From contig JADJQY010000040.1 in the NCBI GenBank assembly GCA_016712505.1, positions 124,001 to 188,000 of the forward strand: 64,000 nucleotides of DNA, written 5' to 3'. The stretch is from Candidatus Eiseniibacteriota bacterium. GTDB lineage: Bacteria; Eisenbacteria; RBG-16-71-46; CAIMUX01. Shown here one piece after another: positions 35,032 through 43,989 of the stretch (within the stretch, counting starts at the first letter, position 1; every line of letters begins with the position of its first letter). The notes beneath the pieces were generated by a model. It was given only the letters and a program-made list of their open reading frames with translations, made no database searches and was not told the origin of the DNA. A program made the translations under genes and the position numbers.

Positions 35032-36147
35032 ATGAACGGCATGCATATCTCAAACACACCGATCGGCGCGACAGCGCTCCTGCTGGGGATCCTCACCGTC
35101 TGCGGCTGCGGGGACGAGAGCAACGCCCCCACCCCGCCACCCGTCCCGATGCTCGAGCGCGTGGCTGAAGAGGTGCGGGTCCGGCACCAACTCCCAGGCC
35201 TGGCCGTGGCGGCTTTCACCGAGGATGCGCTCGACCTCGCGGTGACGGGCACACGGCGCCAGGACGGCGCCGATACGATCGAGGAGCGTGATCTGTTTCA
35301 CATCGGCTCCCAGACCAAGGCGATGCTCGCAACGACCGTTGCGAAGCTGGTCGAGGAGGGGGTCGTCGAGTGGAGCCTCTCTCTCGCCGAGGCCTTTCCC
35401 GAACTGGCCACGACGATGACGAGCGCCTACCGAGAGGTGACCCTGGCGCAGCTGCTCCAGCATCGGAGCGGAATGCCGGGACTCGACGAATACGAGCAGT
35501 TGCTGCAACTGCCCGCGTTTCCCGGGACCGAGGCGGAGCAGAGGCAGGCGTTTGCCACCTGGATCCTGAGCCAGCCGCCCGCATCCCCGGTCGGCACCTA
35601 CGTCTACTCCAATGCCGGGTACACGGTCGCGGCGGCGATCATCGAGCGGAGAACCGGTCAGTCGTGGTTGTCGCTGCTCACCTCCCGCCTGCTCGACCCG
35701 CTGGCAATCCGTGCGGTCGTGGGATGGCCACTGGACCATGGCGCGGATCAGCCGTGCGGTCACACCATCGACCCGGACCACCCGGGCTCCGGACGCCTCC
35801 TGCCGATCGAACCATCGCTCGGGCGCCTTCCGGCGGTGGTCGCCCCTGCGGGAGACCTGAGCATGGACATCGCAGACTATGGCCGGTTCGCGCAGCTGCA
35901 CCTTCGCGCCTTGAACCACCACGGCGCGATCCTGGCCGACTCCACCTTTCAACGCCTCCATCAGCCGATCGGCGACTACGCCATGGGCTGGTCCGTGCTC
36001 TCCGAAGGGGAAAACCGAGTCCTCTTCCATGACGGTAGCGCAGGAACATTCTTCGCCTTCGCCGCTCTGTATCCCCATCAAGGTCGTGGCTTCGTGGTTC
36101 TGATCACGCGGACACGCCCACCGTCGACCAGGCGGTCGTCGACCTGA
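35032..36147 (+). CDS. Beta-lactamase-fold serine hydrolase, lipoprotein-like, with a probable 3' frame break
   Basis: A 371-residue secreted enzyme of the class C/serine-hydrolase family (esterase or peptidase type). The signal ends in a lipobox-like CGCG; the active-site SxxK is Ser93-Lys96 (GSQTKAM), the YSN triad element is Tyr192-Asn194 (YVYSNAGYT) and the third motif is FHDGSAGTF. The last residues after VVLIT are Arg/Pro/Ser-rich and unlike the family. Shifting by one missing base at ~36106 gives ADTPTVDQAVVDLITGVLRAEG, a normal family end. The gene is thus probably frameshifted by a lost base, either real or a sequencing error. Confidence 0.75.
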   Translation: MNGMHISNTPIGATALLLGILTVCGCGDESNAPTPPPVPMLERVAEEVRVRHQLPGLAVAAFTEDALDLAVTGTRRQDGADTIEERDLFHIGSQTKAMLATTVAKLVEEGVVEWSLSLAEAFPELATTMTSAYREVTLAQLLQHRSGMPGLDEYEQLLQLPAFPGTEAEQRQAFATWILSQPPASPVGTYVYSNAGYTVAAAIIERRTGQSWLSLLTSRLLDPLAIRAVVGWPLDHGADQPCGHTIDPDHPGSGRLLPIEPSLGRLPAVVAPAGDLSMDIADYGRFAQLHLRALNHHGAILADSTFQRLHQPIGDYAMGWSVLSEGENRVLFHDGSAGTFFAFAALYPHQGRGFVVLITRTRPPSTRRSST

Positions 36148-36174
36148 TCACCGGTGTCCTTCGCGCCGAAGGAG

Positions 36175-37241
36175 GTGATCGATGCAGACCGCAGCAACTT
36201 CCCCAGCGCCACCTCGCTCGGCGCCGTCGTCCTCTTCCTGGGCTTCGCGGCCCCTTCCTGGACCGGATGCGCGGCTTCCGCTCGCCATCCCTTTCCGGAG
36301 ATTGCGCGCGAGGAGGCGGGCTACCTGGAGCCGGGCGTTCCACCCGGCGCCACCTGCGACCGTGTGCAGGTGAACGGGGCCCAACTTCACTACATCGACC
36401 ATGGCGGCACCGGCCCGACCATGATCTTCCTCGCCGGTCTGGGCAATTCGGCTCACATCTGGGATGAGTTCGCTCCCCGGTTCACCGACCAGTGTCACGT
36501 CTACGCATTCACGCGGAGAGGATTCGGGGAGAGCGACCAGCCCGACGGCGGCTACGATACCTGTCGCCTCGCCGAAGACGTCATTGCTCTCATGGATGCC
36601 CTGCAGCTGACGCGGGCAACGCTCGTCGGGCACTCGGTCGCCGGAGATGAACTGAGCGAGATCGGGGTTCGCTTTCCGGATCGGATCGACCGTCTGATCT
36701 ATCTGGACGCGGCTTACGATCGCTCCCACGGCACTCGCCGGCTGCTGGTTGCCCTGCTCGCCATCAACTACCGCCCGCCCCGCCCAAACCGGATCGGGAG
36801 GATCGTGCGTCCGTCGCCTCCTTTCGCGCGTACCTCGAACGCATATACGGAGTGGAGTGGCCTGCAGGCGAAGTGCTCGCGACCAGGTTCTTTGCGCCCG
36901 ACGGTCGCTTCGCCCAGGACGTCACCTCGGGGTCGATCAACCTCAAGGTGGTCCGAGGCGAGTCGGCGCCGGACTACGCGAAGATCCAGGCGCCGGTGCT
37001 CGCGATCTACAGCACGGACCGCGGAATCGAGCAGGATGTGCCGTGGACCCGAGCGCTCGGCATCGGTCGTGGGGTTGCGGAACTGAAAGCCCGCCGCGCC
37101 TGCGCGGCTCAGGGACGCTGGGAACGGGGGGAACGTCGACGCCTCGCGCGCGCGCTTCCCGCCGCGCGCATCGTCGAGATCCCGCGCGCCTCCCACTACG
37201 TCTTCCTATCCCATCCGGAGCAGGTGGAAGCGGAGATCAGG
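36175..37241 (+). pseudogene. Alpha/beta hydrolase lipoprotein broken by one or two single-base frame shifts
   Basis: The alpha/beta hydrolase is clear across two frames. Frame 1 (to ~36780) gives a lipobox (SWTGCAAS), the oxyanion region GPTMIFLAGLGNSAHIWDEF, RRGFGESDQPDGGY and nucleophile GHSVAG. Frame 3 continues it: FRAYLERIYGVEWPAGEVLATRF and catalytic His in ASHYVFLSHPEQVEAEI. The change of frame lies near 36780 in a C-rich tract and equals one missing base. A near-perfect ribosome site (GAAGGAGGTGATCG, 36168-36181) precedes ATG 36182, which is itself one frame off the signal peptide and suggests a second lost base near 36195. GTG 36175 is in frame without that event. No stop is seen before the convergent gene; the end given is nominal. 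Confidence 0.7.
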
Positions 37242-37301
37242 ACCGGCACGGCCCCGCACTCCGGACGGCGCGACCGGAAGCCGTCGGCGCACGGAATCCG
37301 C

Positions 37302-38753
37302 TTACTCGACCGCCCTCACGTTCGAGACATTGCCGACCATGCGCCAACCTTCAGGGCGTCGCTGGTACAGCTCCACCCACACCCAGACGTCGTGCAACGG
37401 CGTCACGCCGTCGTCGGTGCGCCGCACCCCCTGCGCTTCCACCTGTGCCACCACCCATCCCAGGGTGCCGTCGGCCGACACCGTGACCGCGGGAGGGACC
37501 CGATCTTGATAGACGGCAAACTCGGTTTGCTCCAGATAGGCTTCGCGCCCGGCGGCTCCATCCTGTTTCGCGATCCGACGGATCTCTCCTCGGTTGCCGA
37601 GCGTCAGGGTGTCGGCCTCGATCGCGAGCCAGGCCGCCAGGTCGTCCTCGCGATGTGCACGGAGCACCGCCGCATGGGCGGCGAGGAGTGCCTCGCGATC
37701 TGCGCTTCGCTCGTTCGCGGGCCGCCCGCGCGCGTCGGCCTTCAAATCGTGTCCGCGCCAGGCCCCGCCCGCGGCACCCGAGCTGGTATCGATGCGCATC
37801 GGATCGCCTCCGGTCGCGGCCACGGAGTAAATGCCGCTCCAGAGTTCCTCCGCCGGTTTCGGGCTCGCGGAGTGGCCCGAGAAGTAGACCGACGAGCCAT
37901 CAGGCGCCCAGGCTACGGACTGTTTCACCAGTTCCGCCCCGAGCGCGCCTTCGGTCAGGCACCGCAGGGCGCGCCCGTCGGTGGTCATCACGTAGATATC
38001 GGTCTCGCTTACGCCGTCACCGTTCCGATCACGATCGGAGAGAAACGCGATCCGCCGCCCATCCGGAGACCAGGCCCCGACCATGTCGTTCGCTCCGGAC
38101 GGGGCCATGGTCTGCAGTTCACGCAGTGCACCACCGTCGTCCGCCATGGTGAAGAGTCGGTTCGGCCCTCCACGATCCGAGAAGAACAGCAATCTGTTCC
38201 CGTCGGGCGACCACACGGGAACCTGGCAGTTGGCGCTTCCATCGGTCAGCACCTGCATGTTCGAGCCATCGGCCTGCATCACGCAGATCCGCCAACGAGC
38301 GGCGGGGGCGACGCGCCACTGGAACGCGATCTTCCGGTCGTCGGGCGAGAACGTCGGTACTCCGGCGAAGCCGGCCAGGGTGGTGAGCTGACGCGCATCG
38401 GTCCCGTCCGCGGCCATCACCCACACGTTCGTATCGGTTCCGTTTCCGCGTGGCGTTTGAAAGGCGATCCGACGATCATCGTGCGAGAAGGAAGGATGAG
38501 CGTCCCGCCCCGGTGACTCGGTCAGACGGATGACCGATCTCGACGCGGCATCCAACGCTACGATCTCCGGGTCCCCGAACCGATCGCTGGTGAAGGCCAT
38601 CCACCGACCACCGTGGGACCATTGGGGGTAGCTGTCGTTGAAGTACGGGGCTGCGCTTCCGCCTCCGTCCGGGGCGGCGACCTCCGCCCCAGTAACCGAG
38701 GCGGCCGCAGCCCCCAGTAGCGCACCGCAGACCAGCGAGACGACACCCCACAT
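37302..38753 (-). CDS. Exported TolB-like (PD40) beta-propeller fused to a SnoaL/NTF2-like domain
   Basis: A 483-residue exported protein. A signal peptide (VVSLVCGALLGAAAASVTGA) is followed by six to seven PD40/WD40-like repeats (YPQWSHGGRWMAFTSDRFGDPEI, HPSFSHDDRRIAFQTPRG, PVWSPDGNRLLFFSDRGG, GAWSPDGRRIAFLSDRDRNGDG, VAWAPDGSSVYFSGHS). A C-terminal ~130-residue SnoaL/ketosteroid-isomerase-like domain (REALLAAHAAVLRAHREDDL ... ELYQRRPEGWRMVGNVSNVRA) ends it. ATG 38753 has AGGAGG ~7 bp upstream. The same reading frame is open much further upstream without resembling protein. It converges on the broken hydrolase. Confidence 0.8.
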   Translation of the reverse strand: MWGVVSLVCGALLGAAAASVTGAEVAAPDGGGSAAPYFNDSYPQWSHGGRWMAFTSDRFGDPEIVALDAASRSVIRLTESPGRDAHPSFSHDDRRIAFQTPRGNGTDTNVWVMAADGTDARQLTTLAGFAGVPTFSPDDRKIAFQWRVAPAARWRICVMQADGSNMQVLTDGSANCQVPVWSPDGNRLLFFSDRGGPNRLFTMADDGGALRELQTMAPSGANDMVGAWSPDGRRIAFLSDRDRNGDGVSETDIYVMTTDGRALRCLTEGALGAELVKQSVAWAPDGSSVYFSGHSASPKPAEELWSGIYSVAATGGDPMRIDTSSGAAGGAWRGHDLKADARGRPANERSADREALLAAHAAVLRAHREDDLAAWLAIEADTLTLGNRGEIRRIAKQDGAAGREAYLEQTEFAVYQDRVPPAVTVSADGTLGWVVAQVEAQGVRRTDDGVTPLHDVWVWVELYQRRPEGWRMVGNVSNVRAVE

Positions 38754-39268
38754 CCTGAACCTCCTCGTTGGACGATCAAACGGCGCCGCCGCTCGAGCGC
38801 CGGGACCGCAGCCTGGAGCTACGGCCGCAGGATCTCGCCTCGAGACCCTGCCTCGAGACCCTGCCTCGAGATCTCGCCTCGGCACCGGCGCGACCTGCTT
38901 CGCTGGAAGATACTTGAGCTGGAGATCTGGCGCGGAGGTCCGGCTCGACCTCGGCCTTACGAGGGGAGACACCAAATCGGTTGCACCGAGATGGAGATTT
39001 TCCCTCTCGATCTCCGGTGATGCCGTCGCATCATTCCCCGGAGCCGCGGGTGGCCGCATTCTGCGGCTGCGGTTCGAGACCGTGGACGAGCAGCCCCGCA
39101 TACCCCCGCGACACTCGACGTTCCTCGGTCTCGAGCCGCCACCATCGCGTCGCAGCTCGGCCGCCCGGCGCAGTCTGGACGGTTTCCCACTGTCGCGGCG
39201 CGACATCAGACCAAGGCGCCCGGCACCGATTCGATGCCACCTGATTCTTCGACCGGGTGGCTCGACGG
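38754..39268. other. 515-bp region without a convincing gene
   Basis: Open frames here on both strands have biased Arg/Pro/Ser composition, no ribosome sites and no family resemblance, so I list no gene. The region holds the ribosome site and probable promoter of the TolB-like gene, a 13-bp tandem repeat (38837-38888), and the 3' flank of the PAS-LuxR gene. It is locally less GC-rich near 38960-39010. Confidence 0.5.
38837..38888. repeat. 13-bp tandem repeat (about 4 units)
   Basis: GCCTCGAGACCCT is repeated at 38837 and 38850; a diverged unit (GCCTCGAGATCTC) follows at 38863 and a further weak one at 38876. It lies ~85 bp upstream of the TolB-like gene start, so a role in its control is possible. 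Confidence 0.7.
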
Positions 39269-39919
39269 CTATCCGCGGAGAAGCCAGCGCGCCACCGCCT
39301 CCGCGATCGAGTGGGCATCGAGTTTGGTCAGGATGTGCTGGACGTGGTTTCGAACCGTGACGTAGCTGGTTCCGAGACGCAGGGCCACAGCGCGTAGCGT
39401 GAGATCCGCAGCAAGGAAGCCGAGGATCTCCCGCTCGCGCGCGGTGAGGTGGGAGATTCCGTCGTCGGGGTCCACCCCCGGCGTGCGGGCGGCAACCTGG
39501 GCGAGGTACTTCTCGAGCCGCGTTTCGCGCGTTCGCGGAATCGCGATATGGGCCAGGCAGGGCGCCCTTCCCTTCCCGGTGTGGACTGCGGCGACCCACA
39601 CCAGGAGATCCATGCGCGCCCCCCGGTCCGCGGGAACGGAGAAGACCACGGGCGGATTGGGGAGTCCGTGGTCGGCCCGGAGTCGCAGCGGGCATGCGCT
39701 TGCGCAGAACGGGTTCCCCTCTCCGTCCAGCCCGCCGAACACCCGATGACAGGGGGAGCCGACGCACTCCTCTCCGCGCTGCCCCAAGAGGGACCGCGCG
39801 CGTGCGTTGATCGAGAGCAGGGTTCCGTCCGGCCCCGTGACCCAACACGGAGCATCGATCGTCTCGACCCAGCCCAATGCCCGAATGCGTGGAGTTCGAA
39901 CTCCGGTGGTTCGATGCAT
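39269..39919 (-). CDS. PAS-LuxR transcriptional regulator with a four-cysteine cluster
   Basis: A 216-residue single-protein regulator. A PAS domain (~17-130; WVTGPDGTLLSINARARSLLG) contains four Cys: Cys52, Cys57, Cys72 and Cys76 (CVGSPCHRVFGG ... FCASACPLR), a pattern seen in PAS domains that may bind metal or an Fe-S cluster or sense redox. The LuxR-type HTH occupies ~155-205 (LTAREREILGFLAADLTLRAVALRLGTSYVTVRNHVQHIL). ATG 39919 has GGGAG ~7 bp upstream. There is no adjacent kinase. Confidence 0.82.
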   Translation of the reverse strand: MHRTTGVRTPRIRALGWVETIDAPCWVTGPDGTLLSINARARSLLGQRGEECVGSPCHRVFGGLDGEGNPFCASACPLRLRADHGLPNPPVVFSVPADRGARMDLLVWVAAVHTGKGRAPCLAHIAIPRTRETRLEKYLAQVAARTPGVDPDDGISHLTAREREILGFLAADLTLRAVALRLGTSYVTVRNHVQHILTKLDAHSIAEAVARWLLRG

Positions 39920-40105
39920 GCGCCACTCCCGCCGGGGAGACGGGGCCTTGCCGGGGAGGTTTGGTCTGCCTGGGGGAACTCCGCTGACTACTGCCGCCAC
40001 CGCCGAACTTCGCAGCCCCGCAGCGGGTTCACCCGCGGATAGGCTACTCTCCGGAGTTCGGGGAGTCATCCGCAATTATCGCCTCGCATCACGCCCCGAG
40101 GTTCG

Positions 40106-40711
40106 CTACCGATCCCTCCCTCGCCGCTCGCGCCGCCACTCCCAAGGAGGTGTTGGATGACGATCCCGCCACAGTCCGAGGTGGGTGCTGCGGGCGGAAT
40201 GCTCCGCCTCGGCCAGTTCCGAGCTGTGGGAATAGCGGTCGAACTGCCAGGCGAAACCGTCGGCCACCATCTGCCGGTTGACCCAGACTCCATCGACGTA
40301 GACATGGGCCAGCAGGCGATCGTACGGATCACGCTCGGATCCGCGCACCGCGACCGTCTTCCCGAAGACCAACCCTGCCAGGTGCTCCCGCGCGGCATCA
40401 CCGAACGCCTGCGCCTTCTCCGGAGCGTCGATCTCGAGCAGGCGCACACGGACCTCACGATTGCCTTCCTCGAGGATGGTGATGGTGTCGCCGTCGTGAA
40501 CGGCCGTGCACCTCGGATGACTCGCCGCGCCGACCTCGCTCGCCGAGCGCGATTCGCGTCCCGGCGCGGCACTGTTCCCCGGCGCGGCACTGTTCCCCGG
40601 CGGCAGCGACTCCCTCCGCTCCTCAGATCCGCACCCCAGGGCCGCCACCAGGGCTATCGCGGCCAGGCAGGACCGCATGTGATGCGCGCGGCGCGGGATT
40701 CCTCCGCTCAC
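40106..40711 (-). CDS. Thermonuclease (SNase-like) family secreted nuclease/lipoprotein
   Basis: A ~201-residue exported protein. A hydrophobic signal ends near ALGCG (possible lipobox), then a Pro/Asn/Ser linker made of an 18-bp repeat. The SNase fold is clear: CTAVHDGDTITIL, VRLLEIDAPEKAQAFGDAAREHL, DPYDRLLAHVYVDG and RQMVADGFAWQFDRY. Residues aligned to the staphylococcal catalytic set are present: Arg90, Asp95, Glu98 and Arg132. GTG 40711 has GGAGG close upstream; ATG 40678 would start directly at the signal peptide and is also possible. Confidence 0.88.
   Translation of the reverse strand: MSGGIPRRAHHMRSCLAAIALVAALGCGSEERRESLPPGNSAAPGNSAAPGRESRSASEVGAASHPRCTAVHDGDTITILEEGNREVRVRLLEIDAPEKAQAFGDAAREHLAGLVFGKTVAVRGSERDPYDRLLAHVYVDGVWVNRQMVADGFAWQFDRYSHSSELAEAEHSARSTHLGLWRDRHPTPPWEWRRERRGRDR
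40561..40596 (-). repeat. 18-bp perfect duplication in the thermonuclease gene
   Basis: Two identical 18-bp units (40561-40578 and 40579-40596) encode the repeated PGNSAA linker between signal peptide and nuclease domain. Confidence 0.8.
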
Positions 40712-40770
40712 GGAGCCTCCGATTCCGATCGTTTCCTGCCGTGGGGGCGGTTCGCCAACCCCGGAACCTG

Positions 40771-41067
40771 CTAGGCGATCGGCTTCTCGTGCGGGACGGT
40801 GTCGGGATCGATGCCCAGGTTGCGCACTTCCGTGCGAGCCGCTTCGTAGGCGGCGAGATTGCCGGAGTTGTTGAGCAGGAACTCGGCGAGCCGGTCCGCA
40901 GAGTAAACGTCGATCGGGATGGTGATCGCCGGGCGGAGGAAGATGCCTCCCTCGCGCTCCTCCGCGACCAGCGGTGATCCCTCGTTCAGGCGGAAGCGAC
41001 GGCGGAGCGCCGCCGGGAGGATGACGGATCCTCGCCGCCCCATGCGTGTGCTGAAGTGCTGGGCCAT
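40771..41067 (-). CDS. AbrB/MazE/SpoVT-type DNA-binding protein (possible orphan antitoxin)
   Basis: A 98-residue protein. The N-terminus has the swapped-hairpin AbrB pattern (MGRRGSVILPAALRRRFRLNEGSPLVAEEREGGIFLRPA). The C-terminal helix (RLAEFLLNNSGNLAAYEAARTEVRNLGID) would be the partner-binding part of an antitoxin. No PIN, MazF or other toxin gene is adjacent: the next genes are a thermonuclease and an unknown secreted protein. A longer frame to 41157 exists, but the family homology starts at ATG 41067. Confidence 0.8.
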   Translation of the reverse strand: MAQHFSTRMGRRGSVILPAALRRRFRLNEGSPLVAEEREGGIFLRPAITIPIDVYSADRLAEFLLNNSGNLAAYEAARTEVRNLGIDPDTVPHEKPIA

Positions 41068-41298
41068 GATGGATTCTTTCGAAGGGGACTTCGCGGGATA
41101 CGACGCAGACAATCTGCGCACCGACACCAACCTACCAGTCGACTCCAGTACCTGCAATCTACGCCCCGCGACTTGCTGGTTGGATGGGGCCAGGCTTGAC
41201 GGAAAGTCCGCTCATCGAGGACGGGATCGGGCGGCGCTGCCTCAAAGCCGGTTTGTCGTTCTGGAACGAAGTCCACTCCACCAACACCGGGATGCGGC

Positions 41299-41982
41299 CT
41301 ACGGCAGTACTACCAGAGGGGCCTCGATCCACGGCTCCTCGGCATACTCGTCGAGGCCCCAGGCCGCCGCCTCGCCGGCCATCTTCACGCCGAGCTTGTA
41401 GGTCCCTGGGGCGACGGTGTCGTTGTCCGTCGGCCATTCGATCCAGAGCAGATCCGGATCGCGGGCCACGAGTCCGGCGGGAGGAATGATCATCCGGGCA
41501 CGATCTTCCGGCGACGCCTCCCTGCGCTCCCGCGACATCGACAACTCCTCCGGATCGGGGGGCTCGATGACCGCCCGGGCGCGAATCTCCTCAACTCCCC
41601 CCGGGGGAAGCTCGCGGCGAGGGGAGACCTGGTGTCCCCACCGCAGGGGGACAGGCGCTCCATCAGGTCCCATGAGGCGCAGCTTGATCGGCGGAGTGTG
41701 CGAGGCGTGGTCGGAGAGATTGGTCACGCGCCAGGCGACCACGATCGTGTCCCGCGCCACGCAACTGTCCGGTTCTAGAGTCATGGCGATGAAGAGGCGC
41801 GCGGGAACATCGCCAACCAAGAGGTCGGAGGCCCCCTCGCCCGGGGGGCCGCCGTCGATCACAGGGAAGGTGGACTGCGGTGTCGCCCGACCTGAGAGGA
41901 ACAGCGAGGCTACCACTACGACTGTCCAGAACGGATTTCTGCGGCGGTACTCAGAAGCCGCTTGGGCACGTACGAGCGTCAT
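41299..41982 (-). CDS. Unidentified exported protein with Ig-like features
   Basis: A 227-residue protein. A hydrophobic N-terminal segment (FWTVVVVASLFLSG) suggests export. The rest reads as beta-rich (VARDTIVVAWRVTNLSDHASHTPPIKLRLMGPDG ... APGTYKLGVKMAGE), with phrases typical of Ig-like domains that describe pressures on ligand or substrate. I recognise no catalytic motif and assign no function. It is followed on the same strand by the AbrB-type gene. Confidence 0.6.
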   Translation of the reverse strand: MTLVRAQAASEYRRRNPFWTVVVVASLFLSGRATPQSTFPVIDGGPPGEGASDLLVGDVPARLFIAMTLEPDSCVARDTIVVAWRVTNLSDHASHTPPIKLRLMGPDGAPVPLRWGHQVSPRRELPPGGVEEIRARAVIEPPDPEELSMSRERREASPEDRARMIIPPAGLVARDPDLLWIEWPTDNDTVAPGTYKLGVKMAGEAAAWGLDEYAEEPWIEAPLVVLP

Positions 41983-42114
41983 CGAATCGATCTCCTACCC
42001 CGGCTCGAGCATACGCCCAGGGCGCGAACTTCGGTATCACGCGACGGAAACTACTGGAATTCTCCCCTTCGCCACCCGCGCGCAGGTCGGGCGATTCGCG
42101 GAGGGAAGAGGGAA

Positions 42115-43989
42115 TCAGTGCGCCGCCCGGTCGCGCGCGTCTGCGAGCCACATCCCCCAGTCCAGTTCGCGGCGCAGCGCGGCCGGCTTCACATCGCCGG
42201 CTTTGGTGCCCAACTGAACGCACCGCGCCAGATAGCGGGCAGCACCGTCGCGCACCCGGGTTACCTCGATCGGCGCGAGCTGGCCGAGCCGGCGGCAATG
42301 GTCGTAGTGGTGGGCGCGGCGGAGTTCACCCTCGAGTCGATCGGCCAGCGCCGCTTCCAGGCACGAGGTCCAGCTGACGCAGTCGATGTAAGCCACGTAG
42401 CGCGGAGGATCGGCCCAGCGAGGGGCCAGCAGGGCGAACGCGGCGGTGACCCCCGCGGATCGAAGCGCGGAGTCGATCGCCACGCCGGCCTGCGCTTCCG
42501 AGAGCTTCTCTCCACAGAGATCGGAGACCTGGCTCTGCCGACCGACGAAGCGCAGGAGCGGCGCCCGCTCCAGGTGCCCGACGACCGAAACGCGGTCCCC
42601 CAGGGCGTAGCGGTACAGACCGCCGCTGGTGGTGAGAACGACCTCGTACCCCTCACCCACCTGGAGCTCATCGACCAGCGCGACCTGGCCTTGATCGTCG
42701 ATGAACTCCAGAAAGTGCGAAGTGACTGCGGCGACCGGTGCCGGCTGCCCCCAGAAGGGGATGCTGACCACCCCTTCGGTCGCGAGGAGTCCCTTGGTCT
42801 GCACCGTGACCTGCGGGAGATGGGCGCGCATCCGGGGCAGGAACAAGGCAGCTGACGCATCGCCCCAGCAACTCACGACCTGCAAGTTGGGCCAGATCTG
42901 CGTCAGATCGATCGGTTCGAGGGCGCGCGCCGATCCGGAACGTCGCCAAGGCCGGAGTGCGCGCTCCAGCACGCGCGCCCGCGCCGGATCGGGGCGGAGC
43001 CCGCGCGCGAGCCGCGCGTGCAGTTCTGCCGGACGGAGCGCGCGGGGGGCCTCGGCGCCTGGTAAAGCCGGAGGATTCGCGGCGGAGGAGCGGGCGGCGG
43101 CCCTCGCGCCCCCGGCGGGACTCGGCACCGTGAGTGTGCCGCAGGCGATGTCGCGCACCAGGCATTCGGCATGCTCCAGGAGGGCGTCGACGAGCAGCGT
43201 GAGGAAACTCGGATTCCAGACCGACACGAGTGCCAGACCGCGATCGGCGAGCAGCAGGCGCAGGGTGATGTAACGCGCGGCGGCGACGTCCCCCACCTGC
43301 GCGATCTCCCCGGGCACGATCAGGATGCGCCGGAGCATCCAGCGCTCGAGGGGCGAGAAGTACTCGGCATCTTCGCTGAATCCGACCGGGATCCCCCCTT
43401 CGGTCCGCTCCCGCACTGCGGCGACGGGGCTGATCGACCAGTACGCTCCCCCCGTCATGAGACCGGGTCGCCCACGATGGAGATCTCGCATCCACGGCTG
43501 CACGGCGGCCATGAACTCCTCGCGAAGCGCGGAGGTATACGGGATGTACTTCGCGCCGCTGCTCGAACCGCTGGTCTTTTCGAACATCAATACGCGTTCG
43601 CTGGTCAACACGTGGCCGCGTCCGGCCTTCATCTGCTCGATCCACGGTTCGAGTTCGGTGTAGCCCCGAATCGGGACGCCATCCTGATACTGCCGGACGG
43701 TGCGAATTCGCCCGAAGCCGTGGCGGCGGCCAAACTCGCAGTCGGCGTTGCGGGCCAGAATCCGACGGAGCTTCTCCTCCTGCGCCGCCCGAGGATCGCG
43801 CAGGGCCTGATGGAAGCGGCGCGTGGCGGACCGACCGGCGAGAAGCCAGAGTTCGTGCGCCAGACGCGAGCCGAGACGATGAACCGAGGCGATCGGTCGC
43901 GGCCGCGACGGGGCGGACTGAGGGGGGATCACCTTCGAATCCGGCGACCCTTCCGGAGGCGTCTCCGGAGCGGCCTCCTCTCGCCTCAC
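42115..43989 (-). CDS. GH3-family (auxin-responsive GH3-like) acyl-adenylating amide synthetase
   Basis: A 624-residue enzyme of the GH3 branch of the ANL (adenylate-forming) superfamily, which activates a carboxylic acid with ATP and joins it to an amine or amino acid. ATP-binding text FEKTSGSSSGAKYIPYT is intact. Other GH3 landmarks are the VSVWNPSFLTLLVDALLEH segment, GLLATEGVVSIPF and LYRYALGDRVSVVG, followed by the FVGRQSQVSDLCGEKLSEAQ hinge. A Pro/Ala-rich insert occurs near the middle. GTG 43989 overlaps the upstream stop (GTGA). It is the last gene of the minus-strand cluster. Acyl and amine substrates are unknown. Confidence 0.85.
   Translation of the reverse strand: MRREEAAPETPPEGSPDSKVIPPQSAPSRPRPIASVHRLGSRLAHELWLLAGRSATRRFHQALRDPRAAQEEKLRRILARNADCEFGRRHGFGRIRTVRQYQDGVPIRGYTELEPWIEQMKAGRGHVLTSERVLMFEKTSGSSSGAKYIPYTSALREEFMAAVQPWMRDLHRGRPGLMTGGAYWSISPVAAVRERTEGGIPVGFSEDAEYFSPLERWMLRRILIVPGEIAQVGDVAAARYITLRLLLADRGLALVSVWNPSFLTLLVDALLEHAECLVRDIACGTLTVPSPAGGARAAARSSAANPPALPGAEAPRALRPAELHARLARGLRPDPARARVLERALRPWRRSGSARALEPIDLTQIWPNLQVVSCWGDASAALFLPRMRAHLPQVTVQTKGLLATEGVVSIPFWGQPAPVAAVTSHFLEFIDDQGQVALVDELQVGEGYEVVLTTSGGLYRYALGDRVSVVGHLERAPLLRFVGRQSQVSDLCGEKLSEAQAGVAIDSALRSAGVTAAFALLAPRWADPPRYVAYIDCVSWTSCLEAALADRLEGELRRAHHYDHCRRLGQLAPIEVTRVRDGAARYLARCVQLGTKAGDVKPAALRRELDWGMWLADARDRAAH

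Noticed and set aside
38638..39360. Plus-strand open frame of 240 codons in the 38.7-39.3 kb gap
   Set aside because: It starts inside the TolB-like gene on the other strand, is Pro/Arg/Ser-rich, lacks a ribosome site and matches no family.
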